Positions 1 through 12,772 of a stretch of DNA of 64,000 nucleotides are shown here, piece by piece; within the stretch, counting starts at the first letter, position 1, and each line of letters opens with the position of its first letter. Under the pieces are notes generated by a model. It made no database searches. It saw only the letters and a program-made list of their open reading frames with translations, and was not told where the DNA came from. Source of the DNA: Halocafeteria seosinensis (taxonomy: Eukaryota > Sar > Bigyra > Bicosoecida); assembly GCA_001687465.1 (NCBI GenBank), contig LVLI01000177.1, positions 37,359 through 101,358 of the forward strand, written 5' to 3'. Position numbers and translations under genes: made by a program.

Positions 1-635
1 GCGATTGCTTGAATTTCTAGTTTGGCTCGAAGGACACCTCGCTCCGTTCGAGTGTTTCGCTTTGAGTTTTGTTCGCACTTTCCAGTTGTTGTGGGATTGC
101 TCATTTTGGGCACTGCGGATATCTCTTGTCAAGTTCCCGGAATTCTTTAACTCTCCTTCTGGCTTTGTCTGGAGACCACGTTTGACTACTGATCGGCCTT
201 AAGAATAATAATCAGATGCTAATGTGCAAGCAAATGATGCTGGATCTGTGTGTGCCTGCTCTTTCGAAATAAATTTCTCTGTCCGAGTGCTCTAAGTTCT
301 CAACTCTATCATTCCCAATACGGTAGCGTGTCGGAGTCGACTTCCTCTTTGCCCCGTGCCAGCCGGAATTGTAGCAATTTGTAGGCTCCTTCCTCCCCAA
401 GTTAACTTGACAGGCTGTCTAAAAACAAAAAATAAAATAAAATAAAAAAATTAGTATTGTCACATTAGCAATGGTACAACGGTAGTACTGTCCCACCACG
501 CATCCAATCGCAGAATGCTGGTCAGCCAAACCTGTGCTGGGAATGACTGAATGAATGGATGCATGACGTCAGAAGTGCTCCAGACAAGCATGCTGAATAC
601 ATCCACAACACAGAGGCGTCAAAGAAGCAGAGAGG
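1..635. other. Intergenic, no gene recognised
   Basis: No open frame here looks like coding sequence. An A-rich run lies near 420-455. The left edge could belong to a neighbour outside the window, but nothing recognisable is visible. Confidence 0.4.
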
Positions 636-2574
636 ATGGGATTGCGCTGTATTCTGAGAGGACAGACACGAAATTCATGGTGCATTGGACGAGCGAGGAA
701 CATACAACACGGACATGGCACGACACGGAACTGGTCTACGTGGAATCCGGACGACTTTGAGACCCAATTTCTCAGGAATCGCTTTGGGGAGTTTGCCAAA
801 GAGTTGCACAAAGTACGGGGACTAATTCACCCGTGCTTGATGTGGCAAAGCAGAGGGGATATTGAGCATGGAAAGAACCATCAGCACCTAGAGAGCGAGG
901 CACCTCTTCAGTCTATTCTCATTGGGCCCGATAGTCCCAAACAAGAGGAAGATCTCTTTATGCTGTACTTAACGCGTGCTTTGACTGATTCGGTTTTGAC
1001 GTCGAGCAAGAATATACGCTCTGAGCCAGGATTGACTGTTAGCCTGGCTGCTGATGCCGCCAAGTGGAATCGTAGCCTTAGAGAATGGAGGAAGACCAGG
1101 TGCCGAAGTCTTCATTCAGACCCTGTAGCCGTTGTTATCACAAGTGGTAGGAGACAAATTGATTTTACCCAACCGTTTTTCCAGGAATGGTTTGAAAACC
1201 CAGAGACAAGCGAGTTTCGTCCGCTTGTAAGTCGCTGGTTTTGATGTTTGAAGATTGAATTGTCCGCCGTAATTTGGTTCTATCGTGATGTACTGCAGCT
1301 TCTAGCTCCCGATTCCATGACTGGAAGTATATCTGCAGAGTATCATCTTCAAAGTGGAAATAAGGCACTCGTCACATCTGATGCAGACCACCTGGCTTCC
1401 GAGGAAGAGAGGACTCGGAAGCGGTGTTTACGTGAGAGGAGGTTAGAAATTGTTGGCTCGAAATTGCTGAACTCACCTGACGCTGGCCCAGTCCATGGCT
1501 TCAATGCCGCATGTGCATACTTAAAGAAGCAGGGATACCAGACAACCAGTATTGAAGCTGGTCTTTCGACTTGTGGGCACTTGTACCGCCCTGGCGGGCG
1601 CATGGTCGACTATCTCTTCTTATCGCGATATGGAGGGCCGAGTCCTTCGCCTTCAGTGGTGGGGAAGACATTCGTTTCTCCAGGTTACCTTTCCAGATGT
1701 GGATTTCGAAGCTGTGGTGGCTACAATGCGTTGTCGGTGGATGGATCGCTGTGGGCGTTCGATATCCTGCGTCTCGACGAAAAGGCCATGGAAACTTATC
1801 AAGTTTGAAGAAATGCCGAGTATTGCAGTTTTGTTGACACTCGGAAAGAACTGCAAATTTGGCCGGCTGTAGTCAGAGCAATTGGCGAGGAGTGGTACAG
1901 GCGTTCTTAGAACGCGCATATATACGGATACTAGTTTGTGGTAGTTTCGGATTTCCAGGTTCACAACAAAGCTATAGAGCAACACAGGAGAAATTTAGAG
2001 CTTGAGAACACATCAACTGATCAGATTGTGCAATTCTGCTCAGATGGGCCGGATGAAAATGCAAACAGTTTGAGCGAAAACTGGAAGAAGCTTGACGAGG
2101 ATACTCAGCAAGCCAGGGAAAAGTCGCAGGTTGGAAGAAAACCGATGCTGGAACATGATATGGCATATGATATATTGCGTCTACCGCACTGTTGCTTTTT
2201 GCTACGGTTTGCTATTGATCTCAGCAATGTGTTGGGATCAGATAAAGAAGGCTGGGATCTGTACCAGTGCAATAGCTTTTGGGCTGTTGAACAGCCCCAA
2301 AGCATACATGCTCGCAACGAGAGTGGCCGAAACGATCGGCGGGATGGCCCTCGGATGGAGTCGTGGAGGGTTCAGGGAAAAGCGGATTCGAAAGAGGAAA
2401 GCCAGGATTGTCGAGGCCATTGTACTCACTCTTTCCTTGATTCCTTTCTTGACTGATTCTGTTGTCAGTTTAGTGACTTACGTCTGGGCGGCCTGGCTGT
2501 GGATCGGTGTACTTGTGGCGATCTACTTGCTCATTCTGGGATATTCAAAAGTAACAGGTTTGGAATCGAAATAA
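636..2574 (+). CDS. Unresolved multi-exon gene, predicted membrane protein
   Basis: I do not recognise the family. Coding-like stretches appear in sequence but in different frames, as expected for a gene with short introns. A first segment ends at a GTAAGT donor at 1227 and can join an acceptor ending at 1298 in the same phase. Another plausible exon starts at 1959 after a TTTCCAG acceptor (VHNKAIEQHRRNLELEN). The final segment, ending at the stop at 2574, has two hydrophobic spans: VEAIVLTLSLIPFLTDSV and WLWIGVLVAIYLLIL. They follow an Arg/Lys-rich stretch (REKRIRKRKAR), which suggests C-terminal membrane anchoring. The exons between 1500 and 1960 and between 2100 and 2270 could not be settled, and the start is a guess. 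A decayed gene is possible. Confidence 0.3.
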
Positions 2575-3295
2575 CCCTGAGAATGGTGACCTGCTGTGCG
2601 CTATATGTGATCACTTATGGTCCTCTACTTTCGCTCATTCTTGTGTTCCCGGGTCAATAGCGACCCAATGGTACGACAATGTACACTCGTACATTGATGC
2701 TATCAGTCATCCGCGCAGCACTCACGGATTTTTGCTGCCCACAGAGAGCACAATGGAAGACACCTTTCTCTCTCTCTCGAGTGTTTGTTTTATCTTCAGG
2801 TTGAGTACTTGTATGACTGGTACCTGCGAGTCGCGACACTTAAGATCAGTAATAGAGTCTAGACTGTTACCTGTACACACCATACGGTTCAACTGTTTTT
2901 TTTGGTACGGTATTGTCAGCTAAAGCCATTTTGGACCAAATTTTTGGTTTCCAATTTTTGAGCAAGACGCCAAACATTTCGTTCAGTTGACGAACCACTT
3001 TTACATTTTCCAGTTTGTGCAAGCCATGTAGTACGATGGAATGTGCCATGGAGACGACGAGATAGAGTCGTTGTTTATATACAAGGCATTACACTCCCGC
3101 TACTCGTCTAACTCTGTTATATCTGCACTTGACGTAACAGGGGAAGGGATCTTTGTCCCTGTGGCTTTTTGTTATTCTTTTTGCCCCTACTGTGTCCCCT
3201 GTAGGGTTCCCCTCCGTGGCAAGGGTGCTCAGGCAAGATAATCATTTGCTTTTGTCCTCATATACAGAGTTGCACGGCACCTAAGAGACGATACG
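2575..3295. other. Intergenic, upstream of PRP8
   Basis: About 720 bases without a supportable gene. The stretch just before 3296 should hold the PRP8 promoter and 5' UTR. I see no clear core-promoter motif. Confidence 0.4.
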
Positions 3296-6200
3296 ATGAG
3301 CTATAATAATAACCAGAATCCGTATAACTACGGAGGACATGGAGATGGGGGCGCAAATAGTGCAGCAGGAGCAGGAAACAACCCATACTGGCAGCAGCAG
3401 CAGCCTCCTCCCATGCCTCCCAACATGAATATGATGGGACAACAGCAACCTCCTGTACCACCACCTCCTCCAGGAATGCAATTTCCTCCAGGACATCCCA
3501 TGGCAGCGCAACAAGGGTTCCAGGGACAACAAATGCCGCCACCGCCTCCGGGACACCCAGGAGGAATGCAGCAGATGCCTCCACAATTCCAACAACAAGC
3601 GCCCCCAGGGTATTATCAAGGGGCTCCTGGCGGAGGAGGAGCAGCTGCTCCTTCGCCTCCGGGGCAGCCTCAAATGCCGCCTGGATATCCTATGCCTCCA
3701 CAGCAGCAGCAGTATTTCCAGCAACAGCAACCTAAACGCCAGCCGACAAAGGAAGAAATGTTGGAAGACAAAGCCAAGAAATGGAGGAAACAAAACTCGC
3801 AAAGATTTCGCGATAAAAAGTCTTTTGGTTTTGTAGACGTCCAGAAGGAAGAAATGCCACCGGAACATGTTAGGAAGATAATCCGCGATCACGGAGATAT
3901 GACCAATAAAAAGTTTCGCCACGACAAACGCGTCTACCTTGGGGCACTCAAATATGTACCGCATGCTGTGTTGAAGCTATTGGAAAATATGCCAATGCCG
4001 TGGGAGCAAACCCGGGATGTTTCCATTTTGTATCATGTGACTGGTGCAATTACATTTGTGGACGAAATTCCTTGGGTTATTGAGCCTGTGTATTATGCCC
4101 AGTGGGGCACCATGTGGATTATGATGCGTCGTGAGAAGCGAGACAGGCGGCACTTCAAGAGAATGAGATTTCCTCCTTTTGACGACGAGGAGCCTCCTCT
4201 GGACTACCAGGACAATATTCTAGACGTTGAGCCACTGGAGAGTATAATGATGGATTTAGATGAAGAAGATGACAGCCCCATAATTGATTGGTTCTACGAG
4301 AATAAGCCGCTAAAATACAGCAAATATGTAAATGGACCAAGTTATCGGAAATGGCACTTGCCAGTGGATATTATGGCTAATCTGCATAGACTGGCTAATG
4401 TGCTTTTGTCTGATCTGGTCGACAAAAACTACTTCTACTTGTTCGATATCAAAAGCTTCTACACGGCCAAAGCGCTCAACGTGGCTATTCCAGGGGGACC
4501 AAAGTTCGAACCCTTGTTCCGGGACGAGGATGAGCAAGACGAAGACTGGAATGAATTCAACGACATCAACAAGATCATTATCCGGGCTCCGATTCGGACG
4601 GAATACAAAATTGCGTTTCCGTACATGTATAACTCTCGTCCCCGTGCGGTCCATATCCCATTTTACCACCACGTGAACTCAGCTTACATCAAGAGTGAAG
4701 ATCCTGATTTGCCAGCCTATTACTTCGACCCCATCGTGAACCCGATCTCCGCTTTTCGAACAGACACTGCTGCTGCAAATGCAGTGGACTCAATCAATGG
4801 GTCAGTAGTAAGCCGGGCTTCGAAAGGTCTTTACTATGATGGCACCTTAGCCGAGGATGAGGATGAATTCGTTTGCGGTGGTGATGATGATGACTTTACT
4901 TTACCAGCGTCGGCTTCTCCAATGCTCAAGAATGCGCCACTTTACACTGATCATACAGCAGATGGTATTTCATTGTATTTTGCTCCGCGTCCATTTAATA
5001 TGCGCTCTGGTCATACCAGGAGGGCACAAGATGTACCTCTTGTCAAGGGCTGGTACCAGGAGCACTGTCCTCCAGGCATGCCTGTGAAGGTACGCGTATC
5101 GTACCAGAAGCTTTTGAAGTGCTGGGTGGCTAATGAGCTGCATCGCAAACCGCCCAAAGGGGAGAACAAGAAATACCTCTTGAGGGCACTGAAGCAAACT
5201 AAATTCTTCCAGAAGACGACACTAGATTGGGTCGAAGCCGGGCTTCAGGTGTGTCGGCAAGGCTACAACATGCTTAACTTGTTAATCCATCGCAAGAATC
5301 TGAATTATCTTCATTTGGATTACAACTTTAACCTGAAGCCGACGAAAACACTGACAACGAAGGAGCGTAAAAAGAGTCGGTTCGGAAACGCATTCCACCT
5401 GACTAGAGAGATTTTGCGCATGACTAAGTTGATTGTGGATTCGCATGTCCAATATCGCCTGAACAACGTTGATGCGTATCAATTGGCTGATGGCTTGCAG
5501 TATATTTTCGCACATGTTGGGCAATTGACTGGGATGTACAGGTACAAATACAAGCTGATGAGACAAATTCGAATGTGCAAAGACCTGAAGCATTTGATTT
5601 ATTATCGGTTCAACACTGGCCCTGTGGGCAAAGGACCAGGCGTAGGATTCTGGGCTCCTGGTTGGAGAGTATGGCTGTTCTTTCTTCGGGGGACTGTGCC
5701 GCTTTTGGAGCGATGGCTAGGCAACCTCCTCGCACGTCAGTTTGAAGGCAGGCACAATTCAAGTGCTGCGAAGAGCATCACGAAACAGCGAGTAGAGTCC
5801 CATTATGATCTTGAGCTGCGAGCGGCTGTAATGCACGACATTCTGGACATGATGCCAGAAGGGGTGAGAGCGAACAAGAGTCGAACAATCATGCAGCATC
5901 TGTCCGAGGCTTGGAGATGCTGGAAAGCTAACATTCCGTGGAAAGTACCCGGTATGCCTGCACCGATCGAAAACATGATTCTTCGGTACGTAAAAGCGAA
6001 AGCCGACTGGTGGACGAATGTTGCACACTACAACCGCGAGCGGATCCGCCGAGGTGCTACGGTTGACAAGACGGTATGCAAGAAGAACTTAGGCCGCTTG
6101 ACGAGATTGTGGCTGAAAGCAGAACAAGAGCGCCAGCACAACTACTTGAAGGACGGACCGTACGTCACAGCGGAAGAAGCTGTGGCCATTTACACTACCG

Positions 6201-9200
6201 TTGTACATTGGCTTGAGAGTCGGAAGTTTTCTCCTATTCCGTTTCCTCCACTGTCCTATAAGCATGATACGAAATTGCTTATCCTGTGTCTGGAGCGACT
6301 TAAGGAGGGATACGTGTCGAAGACTATGCTGAATAGCGGTGAAAGGGAGGAACTTGGTTTAATTGAGCAGGCGTACGATAACCCACATGAGACTCTCTCC
6401 CGGATTAAACGTCACCTGCTCACTCAGCGCACTTTTAAAGAAGTCGGGATTGAGTTCATGGACATGTATAGCTACTTGCTGCCGGTATACACTATTAACC
6501 CGCTGGAGAAAATCACTGATGCCTACCTTGACCAGTACCTGTGGTACGAAGCGGACAAGCGACATCTCTTTCCGAACTGGGTGCAACCATCGGACAACGA
6601 CCCACCTCCCGTTTTGGTATACAAATGGTGCCAGGGAGTAAACAACTTGACAGATATATGGGATACCTCGGAAGGTCAATGCGATGTCCTTATGGAGTCT
6701 AAGCTGGAAAAAGTTTACGAGAAAATTGATCTCACCTTGTTGAATCGGCTTTTGCGTTTGATTGTGGACCACAATATCGCAGACTACATGTCTGGGAAGA
6801 ACAACGTTGTACTATCCTACAAAGACATGATGCATACGAACTCGTATGGCCTTATCCGTGGTCTCCAGTTCGCATCATTTGTGTTCCAGTATTATGGGCT
6901 AGTCTTAGATCTCCTCATCCTTGGACTCACCCGGGCGTCGGAGATTGCTGGCCCCCCAGAAGTACCCAACCCGTTCTTGACATATCCAGATCCGGAAACG
7001 GAGTGTAAGCATCCGATTCGTCTGTACATGCGGTATGTCGACAAGATCTATCTTCTTCTACGGTTTGATGCGGATGAATCGAGAGATCTGATTCAGCGAT
7101 ATTTGACTGAACACCCCGATCCCAACAATGAAAATATCGTTGGCTATAACAACAAAAAGTGCTGGCCTCGAGATGCGCGCATGCGCTTGATGAAGCATGA
7201 TGTCAATCTGGGTAGAGCTGTCTTTTGGGACATCAAGAATCGTCTACCCCGCAGTCTAACGACGCTTGAGTGGGATCACAGCTTTGTGAGCGTTTACTCA
7301 AAGGATAATCCGAATCTTCTGTTTGACATTTGCGGATTCGAAGTGCGAATCTTGCCGAAATGCCGGCTGCAACCCGGTGAAGAATTCACCCAGCGTGACG
7401 GAGTTTGGAGTCTGCAAAATGAAGTAACGAAAGAACGCACCGCTCAAGCGTTCTTGCGTGTAGCTGATGAAAGTATCAAGAATTTCGAGAACCGCATCCG
7501 CCAAGTTCTTATGAGTTCTGGTGCGACTACGTTCACCAAAATCTCGAACAAATGGAATACGGCAATCATTAGTCTTATGGTATATTTCCGGGAAGCAGTC
7601 ATCAATACGCAAGAAATGCTTGACCTCTTGGTAAAGTGCGAAAACAAAATTCAGACCCGGATTAAGATCGGTTTAAATTCAAAGATGCCTTCACGGTTTC
7701 CCCCGGTTGTCTTCTACACTCCAAAGGAGCTTGGTGGTCTTGGTATGATGTCGATGGGTCACGTCCTCATTCCTCAGTCCGATCTGAGATACAGCAAGCA
7801 GACGGACTCTGGAATAACGCATTTCCGAAGCGGGATGACGCATGAAGAGGATCAACTCATCCCCAATCTGTACCGGTATATACAACCTTGGGAGAGTGAG
7901 ATTATAGATTCAGAACGTGTATGGGCTGAGTATGCAGTCAAGAGACAGGAAGCAAATGCCCAAAATCGACGTCTCACTTTGGAGGATCTTGAAGACTCTT
8001 GGGACCGTGGGATCCCGAGAATCAATACGCTTTTCCAAAAAGACCGACATACATTGGCGTATGACAAAGGGTGGCGTGTTAGGACTGATTTTAAGAAGTA
8101 CCAAGTAACTAGGTACAACCCGTTCTGGTGGACGCACCAGCGACATGACGGCAAACTATGGAACCTAAATAACTACCGCACTGATGTAATCCAAGCACTT
8201 GGGGGAGTAGAAGGTATCCTTGAGCATACTCTATTTAAGGGTACTTACTTCCCCACATGGGAAGGTTTGTTTTGGGAGAAAGCGTCTGGCTTCGAAGAAG
8301 CTATGCAGTTTAAGAAGATCACCAATGCGCAGCGACTGGGTTTGAATCAAATCCCCAATCGCCGATTTACACTCTGGTGGAGTCCCACTATCAATCGTGC
8401 GAACGTCTACGTCGGCTTCCAAGTTCAGCTTGACCTCACTGGCATCTTCATGCATGGGAAGATTCCCACACTGAAGATATCCCTGATCCAAATATTCCGT
8501 GCGCATCTGTGGCAGAAAATCCACGAGAATGTGGTTATGGACTTGTGCCAAGTGTTTGACCAGGAGCTGGACTCGTTGGAAATCGAAAACGTGCAGAAGG
8601 AGACGATCCATCCGAGAAAGAGTTATAAGATGAACTCTTCCTGTGCCGACATTCTCCTATTTGCTGCCTATAAGTGGGAGGTATCGCAGCCATCTCTCCT
8701 ACATGATACTAATGATCAATTTGATGGCACTAATACAACCAAGTACTGGGTAGATGTGCAGCTCAGATGGGGAGACTTTGACTCACATGATATTGAGCGT
8801 TATTGCCGAGCGAAATTCTTGGATTATACTACAGATAATATGTCCATATATCCTTCACCAACAGGCGTGCTCATGGGTATCGATCTTGCGTACAATTTGT
8901 ATTCAGGTTTTGGAAATTGGTTCCCGGGCTCCAAGCCTTTGATGCAACAAGCCATGGCTAAAATTATGAAAGCGAATCCAGCTCTTTATGTGCTACGTGA
9001 GCGTATCCGTAAGGGCTTGCAGCTATACAGCTCTGAGCCCACCGAACCGTATTTATCCAGCCAAAACTATGGAGAGTTATTCAGTGACCAGATCATCTGG
9101 TTTGTAGACGACACAAATGTTTATCGAGTCACCATCCACAAGACTTTTGAGGGGAACTTGACAACGAAGCCTATTAACGGGGCTGTCTTTATCTTTAATC

Positions 9201-10777
9201 CAAGATCTGGAGATCTGTTCTTGAAGATTATTCATACTTCCGTGTGGGCTGGGCAGAAGCGTTTGTCCTCGTTGGCAAAGTGGAAGACCGCGGAGGAAGT
9301 GACTCAGCTGATCCGCTCTCTTCCCCTTCAGGAGCAGCCAAAACAGCTTATCGTAACAAGGAAAGGAATGTTAGATCCGCTTGAAGTGCACCTGTTGGAC
9401 TTCCCGAATATTGTCATCAAGGGCTCGGAGTTGAACTTGCCTTTCCAGGCTTGCATGAAGATTGAAAAGATTGGTGACTTAATTGTTAAGGCAACCGAAC
9501 CACAGATGGTCTTATTCAAGCTTTACGATGATTGGCTGAAGAGTATTTCTTCCTACACTGCGTTCTCTCGTTTGATTCTCATCCTTCGTGCACTGCATGT
9601 TGATGTCGACCGTGCGAAGATGATACTTAAGCCGGACAAGAACACAATTACTCAACCGCATCACATTTGGCCCTCCCTAACTGACGTGGAATGGGAGAAG
9701 GTTGAAGTAGAATTGAAAGATCTCATTCTTGCTGACTATGGAAAGAAGAATAACGTGAATGTAGCGTCTCTTACTCAATCCGAAATCCGAGATATCATTT
9801 TAGGAGCGGATATTGCTCCACCAAGCCAACAAAGACAGCAAATAGCAGAAATTGAGAAACAAGCGAGAGAGCAAACGCAGATGACGGAAGTCACTTCTAA
9901 GAGCACAAACGTCCACGGTGACGAGATGATTGTTACCACGTCCTCGAATTACGAGCAGCAAGCATTTAGCAGTAAGACCGATTGGAGGGTCAGGGCGATT
10001 AGCGCCACGAATCTGCATCTCCGGACTCAGCATTTGTATGTCAACAGCGATGATCTCCGGGAAGAAGGATACACTTATGTACTACCAAAGAATTTGCTGA
10101 AAAAATTCATCACTTGTAGTGATCTTCGAACTCAGGTTGCCGGGTTTCTGTATGGTGTCTCGCCACCAGATAACGAGCAGGTGAAGGAAATTAGATGCAT
10201 TGTCTTGCCTCCTCAGACCAGTAACCACCAAAGTGTGACGTTGCCAAACAAGACTCCTACACATGAACAACTGCAACACCTGGAACCATTGGGATGGATC
10301 CACACTCAGCCTAATGAGCTTCCTCATTTGGCACCTGTCGATGTGAAGAGCCACACCAAGTTGATGGATGAGAATGCTTCCTGGGATGCCGAGAAGAGTG
10401 TCGTCTTGACATGCAGTTTCACACCTGGATCTTGTAGCTTGGCTGCGTACCGTGTTACGACGGAAGGCTATGAATGGGCAAAAAACAACAAGGATACGTC
10501 TGCAAATCCTAGTGGCTTTAAGCCGTCTCACTATGAAAAAGTTCAAATGTTGCTCAGCGATCGGTTCCTTGGGTTCTTTATGGTACCGAGCCAAGGAAGT
10601 TGGAACTACAATTTCATGGGAGTCAAACATAAACCCAATATGGACTACAACGTACGCCTGGGTGTACCACTTCCGTTCTACCACGAGCTTCATCGCCCTG
10701 CTCATTTCTTGAATTTTGCTGGCATGGAGGGTGAACCGTCTGGCGTGGAAGAGGAGGTTGAGAATCCGTTTAACTAG
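3296..10777 (+). CDS. PRPF8: Pre-mRNA-processing-splicing factor 8 (Prp8)
   Basis: This is the central scaffold of the U5 snRNP and spliceosome active site, acting in the nucleus. The 2493-aa frame is uninterrupted and very close to known Prp8 throughout. Residues 1-155 are a Pro/Gln/Gly-rich tail. PRO8NT follows at about 160-310 ([39 protein letters not shown]). The PROCN, RRM-like, U5- and U6-snRNA-binding regions come next ([39 protein letters not shown]). The RNase H-like domain IV starts near residue 1780 and the JAB1/MPN domain occupies about 2253-2490 ([20 protein letters not shown]). Metazoan Prp8 is about 2335 aa; the excess is the N-terminal tail plus an acidic insert near residues 487-533 before the conserved [11 protein letters not shown]. 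There is no intron, although most neighbours have several. ATG at 3296 opens the conserved frame. Identity is certain; only the exact start is open. Confidence 0.98.
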   Translation: MSYNNNQNPYNYGGHGDGGANSAAGAGNNPYWQQQQPPPMPPNMNMMGQQQPPVPPPPPGMQFPPGHPMAAQQGFQGQQMPPPPPGHPGGMQQMPPQFQQQAPPGYYQGAPGGGGAAAPSPPGQPQMPPGYPMPPQQQQYFQQQQPKRQPTKEEMLEDKAKKWRKQNSQRFRDKKSFGFVDVQKEEMPPEHVRKIIRDHGDMTNKKFRHDKRVYLGALKYVPHAVLKLLENMPMPWEQTRDVSILYHVTGAITFVDEIPWVIEPVYYAQWGTMWIMMRREKRDRRHFKRMRFPPFDDEEPPLDYQDNILDVEPLESIMMDLDEEDDSPIIDWFYENKPLKYSKYVNGPSYRKWHLPVDIMANLHRLANVLLSDLVDKNYFYLFDIKSFYTAKALNVAIPGGPKFEPLFRDEDEQDEDWNEFNDINKIIIRAPIRTEYKIAFPYMYNSRPRAVHIPFYHHVNSAYIKSEDPDLPAYYFDPIVNPISAFRTDTAAANAVDSINGSVVSRASKGLYYDGTLAEDEDEFVCGGDDDDFTLPASASPMLKNAPLYTDHTADGISLYFAPRPFNMRSGHTRRAQDVPLVKGWYQEHCPPGMPVKVRVSYQKLLKCWVANELHRKPPKGENKKYLLRALKQTKFFQKTTLDWVEAGLQVCRQGYNMLNLLIHRKNLNYLHLDYNFNLKPTKTLTTKERKKSRFGNAFHLTREILRMTKLIVDSHVQYRLNNVDAYQLADGLQYIFAHVGQLTGMYRYKYKLMRQIRMCKDLKHLIYYRFNTGPVGKGPGVGFWAPGWRVWLFFLRGTVPLLERWLGNLLARQFEGRHNSSAAKSITKQRVESHYDLELRAAVMHDILDMMPEGVRANKSRTIMQHLSEAWRCWKANIPWKVPGMPAPIENMILRYVKAKADWWTNVAHYNRERIRRGATVDKTVCKKNLGRLTRLWLKAEQERQHNYLKDGPYVTAEEAVAIYTTVVHWLESRKFSPIPFPPLSYKHDTKLLILCLERLKEGYVSKTMLNSGEREELGLIEQAYDNPHETLSRIKRHLLTQRTFKEVGIEFMDMYSYLLPVYTINPLEKITDAYLDQYLWYEADKRHLFPNWVQPSDNDPPPVLVYKWCQGVNNLTDIWDTSEGQCDVLMESKLEKVYEKIDLTLLNRLLRLIVDHNIADYMSGKNNVVLSYKDMMHTNSYGLIRGLQFASFVFQYYGLVLDLLILGLTRASEIAGPPEVPNPFLTYPDPETECKHPIRLYMRYVDKIYLLLRFDADESRDLIQRYLTEHPDPNNENIVGYNNKKCWPRDARMRLMKHDVNLGRAVFWDIKNRLPRSLTTLEWDHSFVSVYSKDNPNLLFDICGFEVRILPKCRLQPGEEFTQRDGVWSLQNEVTKERTAQAFLRVADESIKNFENRIRQVLMSSGATTFTKISNKWNTAIISLMVYFREAVINTQEMLDLLVKCENKIQTRIKIGLNSKMPSRFPPVVFYTPKELGGLGMMSMGHVLIPQSDLRYSKQTDSGITHFRSGMTHEEDQLIPNLYRYIQPWESEIIDSERVWAEYAVKRQEANAQNRRLTLEDLEDSWDRGIPRINTLFQKDRHTLAYDKGWRVRTDFKKYQVTRYNPFWWTHQRHDGKLWNLNNYRTDVIQALGGVEGILEHTLFKGTYFPTWEGLFWEKASGFEEAMQFKKITNAQRLGLNQIPNRRFTLWWSPTINRANVYVGFQVQLDLTGIFMHGKIPTLKISLIQIFRAHLWQKIHENVVMDLCQVFDQELDSLEIENVQKETIHPRKSYKMNSSCADILLFAAYKWEVSQPSLLHDTNDQFDGTNTTKYWVDVQLRWGDFDSHDIERYCRAKFLDYTTDNMSIYPSPTGVLMGIDLAYNLYSGFGNWFPGSKPLMQQAMAKIMKANPALYVLRERIRKGLQLYSSEPTEPYLSSQNYGELFSDQIIWFVDDTNVYRVTIHKTFEGNLTTKPINGAVFIFNPRSGDLFLKIIHTSVWAGQKRLSSLAKWKTAEEVTQLIRSLPLQEQPKQLIVTRKGMLDPLEVHLLDFPNIVIKGSELNLPFQACMKIEKIGDLIVKATEPQMVLFKLYDDWLKSISSYTAFSRLILILRALHVDVDRAKMILKPDKNTITQPHHIWPSLTDVEWEKVEVELKDLILADYGKKNNVNVASLTQSEIRDIILGADIAPPSQQRQQIAEIEKQAREQTQMTEVTSKSTNVHGDEMIVTTSSNYEQQAFSSKTDWRVRAISATNLHLRTQHLYVNSDDLREEGYTYVLPKNLLKKFITCSDLRTQVAGFLYGVSPPDNEQVKEIRCIVLPPQTSNHQSVTLPNKTPTHEQLQHLEPLGWIHTQPNELPHLAPVDVKSHTKLMDENASWDAEKSVVLTCSFTPGSCSLAAYRVTTEGYEWAKNNKDTSANPSGFKPSHYEKVQMLLSDRFLGFFMVPSQGSWNYNFMGVKHKPNMDYNVRLGVPLPFYHELHRPAHFLNFAGMEGEPSGVEEEVENPFN

Positions 10778-10955
10778 TTTGCACCTTCTGCATTTCTAGT
10801 ACAACGTTGTACGAGTGTTGTAAATATGAAGGGAAAAGAGAACCGCAAAACCAAATATACTGTTTACGATACACCGTTAATGATTACCGTAGCTGTTGCG
10901 TTCGCACATTTATTTTGTACGTGCTATGACATTAACTTAGAGAGAACATTAATTA

Positions 10956-12197
10956 CTACTCTGCTGTGATTTCAGCACTTTCGTTATGCGTTCTCCGGCG
11001 TGTTTCCTGTTGTTGATTGTCCTCTTCGGTATCTTGCTCAAGCTTTTCTTGGGCAGGTTCGGTAAACTTTTCTTCTTCGAGAACCTTGTCGATAAATCGC
11101 TGAATAGCCTCGAAGTAAGGCTCACCGCCTTTCATGTAGCAATCGTTGTGACCGCCGTTGGGAACCGTGTATAGGTCTTTATCTGCAGCATTCGCATGCA
11201 TTTATCCATGAAAGCAGGATGGCAAAACATAGAGAGAAGGACTATTTACTTACACCTTGAGTTGACTGCATTCACAAAGAGCTTTTGAGTGTGCTGTGGG
11301 GGAATTAGTTCATCGGCCTCACCCGAAATGAAAAGCACAGGACATGTCACATTCCTTATGCGATCAATGTTCGGGAAGAAGAGCCTTTGTAAGAAGTATT
11401 TGAACCGATTCAAGAAGGGAAATATCTGCCAAGGACACCGTGTACACACATTGCATCTGCTTTCTCAAAGAGAGTTTTCCATGGTCGCTTACCTTATCTA
11501 CCATATCGCTGATACTCGTAAAGGTATTCTCCACAATAATGCCTCGAATGAAAGGCTGATACTTGGGTGTGGATGCTAATTCTATCGCGACACATCCTCC
11601 CAAGGAGCGTCCGAAGATGAACACTTTACTGGTATCAATGTCTTTGCGTTTCAAAATCGTCTCCAACGCGGCTTGTCCATCCAGTGTCAATCCTTGCTCA
11701 GACGGCTCTCCCGTGCTCTCTCCGTATCCGCGATAGTCCACGAGGACTACATTGACACCCACACTAAAGCACAATTTGAGAGCATTCGGGAGCCGGAACC
11801 CAATGTGTCCAGCGTTCCCATGGAAGAAGATGACTGTCGGAGCGCTCTCTCGTTTGCGTGAGGACGAGGAGGACGACGAGGATGATGCCGGTATGAGCCA
11901 AGCGTGGAGAATCTGCCCATCTTGTGTCTCCATCTTGACGGTCTCGTATTGGACATGACGGTCTCCGGGAGACCTGAATCCCTGTGGTGCTTCCTCCAAG
12001 CGTCGTCCCAGCCCTTGCGCAGCGGGGTGGAAGAGCATCGCCTCCTGCCGGAAATAGATGGTCATGGCAAACACGCCCAGCATACAGGCGCCGAAAAAGA
12101 TGCCCCGTTTGGCAAAGTCCCACAGCATACTGCCCCCCATCATGGCCAAGGACACCAAGCTGCTGGAGCTGGAGCTGGCGGTGTCGCTGGAATGCAT
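10956..12197 (-). CDS. ABHD13: ABHD13/Bem46-type alpha/beta hydrolase
   Basis: A membrane-anchored serine hydrolase; its substrate is not known from sequence. Three exons on the minus strand, 12197-11493, 11425-11254 and 11182-10956, give 367 aa with consistent phases. Intron 1 (67 nt) and intron 2 (71 nt) have GTAAGC and GTAAGT donors. The second splice restores NSRYKDLYTVPNGGHND, the conserved region around the catalytic His. Features in order: an N-terminal hydrophobic anchor (about 32-48), FRQEAMLFHP, a poly-Ser loop (about 105-113), the oxyanion motif FFHGNAGH, nucleophile Ser198 in GRSLGG, Asp273 in SGEADELIPP and His304 in GGHND. The tail is Glu/Gln-rich and charged. An upstream in-frame ATG at 12293 exists, but 12197 puts the anchor near the N-terminus as in relatives. 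The gene converges on PRP8, about 180 bases away. ABHD17 is less likely, given the GRSLGG nucleophile motif. Confidence 0.87.
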
Positions 12198-12772
12198 CAA
12201 CCTCTCGAGTGACCTTATCTTACAAGATGCGCTACCTCCTAACACATACTGTACTGTACCAATGAAATGAAACGGATATACAACTCCTACCATGATTCAT
12301 GCCAGGGAATGCTTTGCGGCGCTGGCTGTGGCAAGCTAAAGGGTGCACATTTAATGTTAAGACGAAAACTAGATCTAAAGCATATAGGTGGCTTTTGTTT
12401 CTTGCGGCGCAAGGTTTGTTTGCTGTGTCTTGTGTGCCCGAAGGAAGCGTAAAGAGAAACATACATGTACTCTTCTCTGGTTTAGTGTTTAGTGTTTCGT
12501 TTTCATATAATTTTTTATCGATGCCAAACTTTTAACAATAGTTTCATCGAAAAGGAAAGCAAAGCCTTGTCCAATCAATGCGTTTCTTCTTGACTGCACC
12601 TGGTACGATGGGAACAAAGAAAAAGAAGCTGACTGGGAAAATTCATGACGATGGATACGACCTCCTCCCCCCTTCCCAATTGCCTTCGGGAGTATGGAAA
12701 CATGTGGGAGTATTTACTCAATATAGCCACCAACAGCGAAACAGTGGTGATGTATTCACACGAAGAAAGGAT
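12198..12772. other. Divergent intergenic region
   Basis: This lies between the divergent start codons of the ABHD13-type gene (-) and the small GLUG gene (+), so it presumably carries both promoters. In-frame upstream ATGs exist at 12293 (-) and 12578 (+), so either gene may begin somewhat further out. No other gene is seen. Confidence 0.4.

Noticed and set aside
3281-3964. A 227-codon minus-strand open frame over the PRP8 start
   Set aside because: It is antisense to the Pro/Gln-rich tail and is composed of Arg/Leu/His runs expected from the complement.
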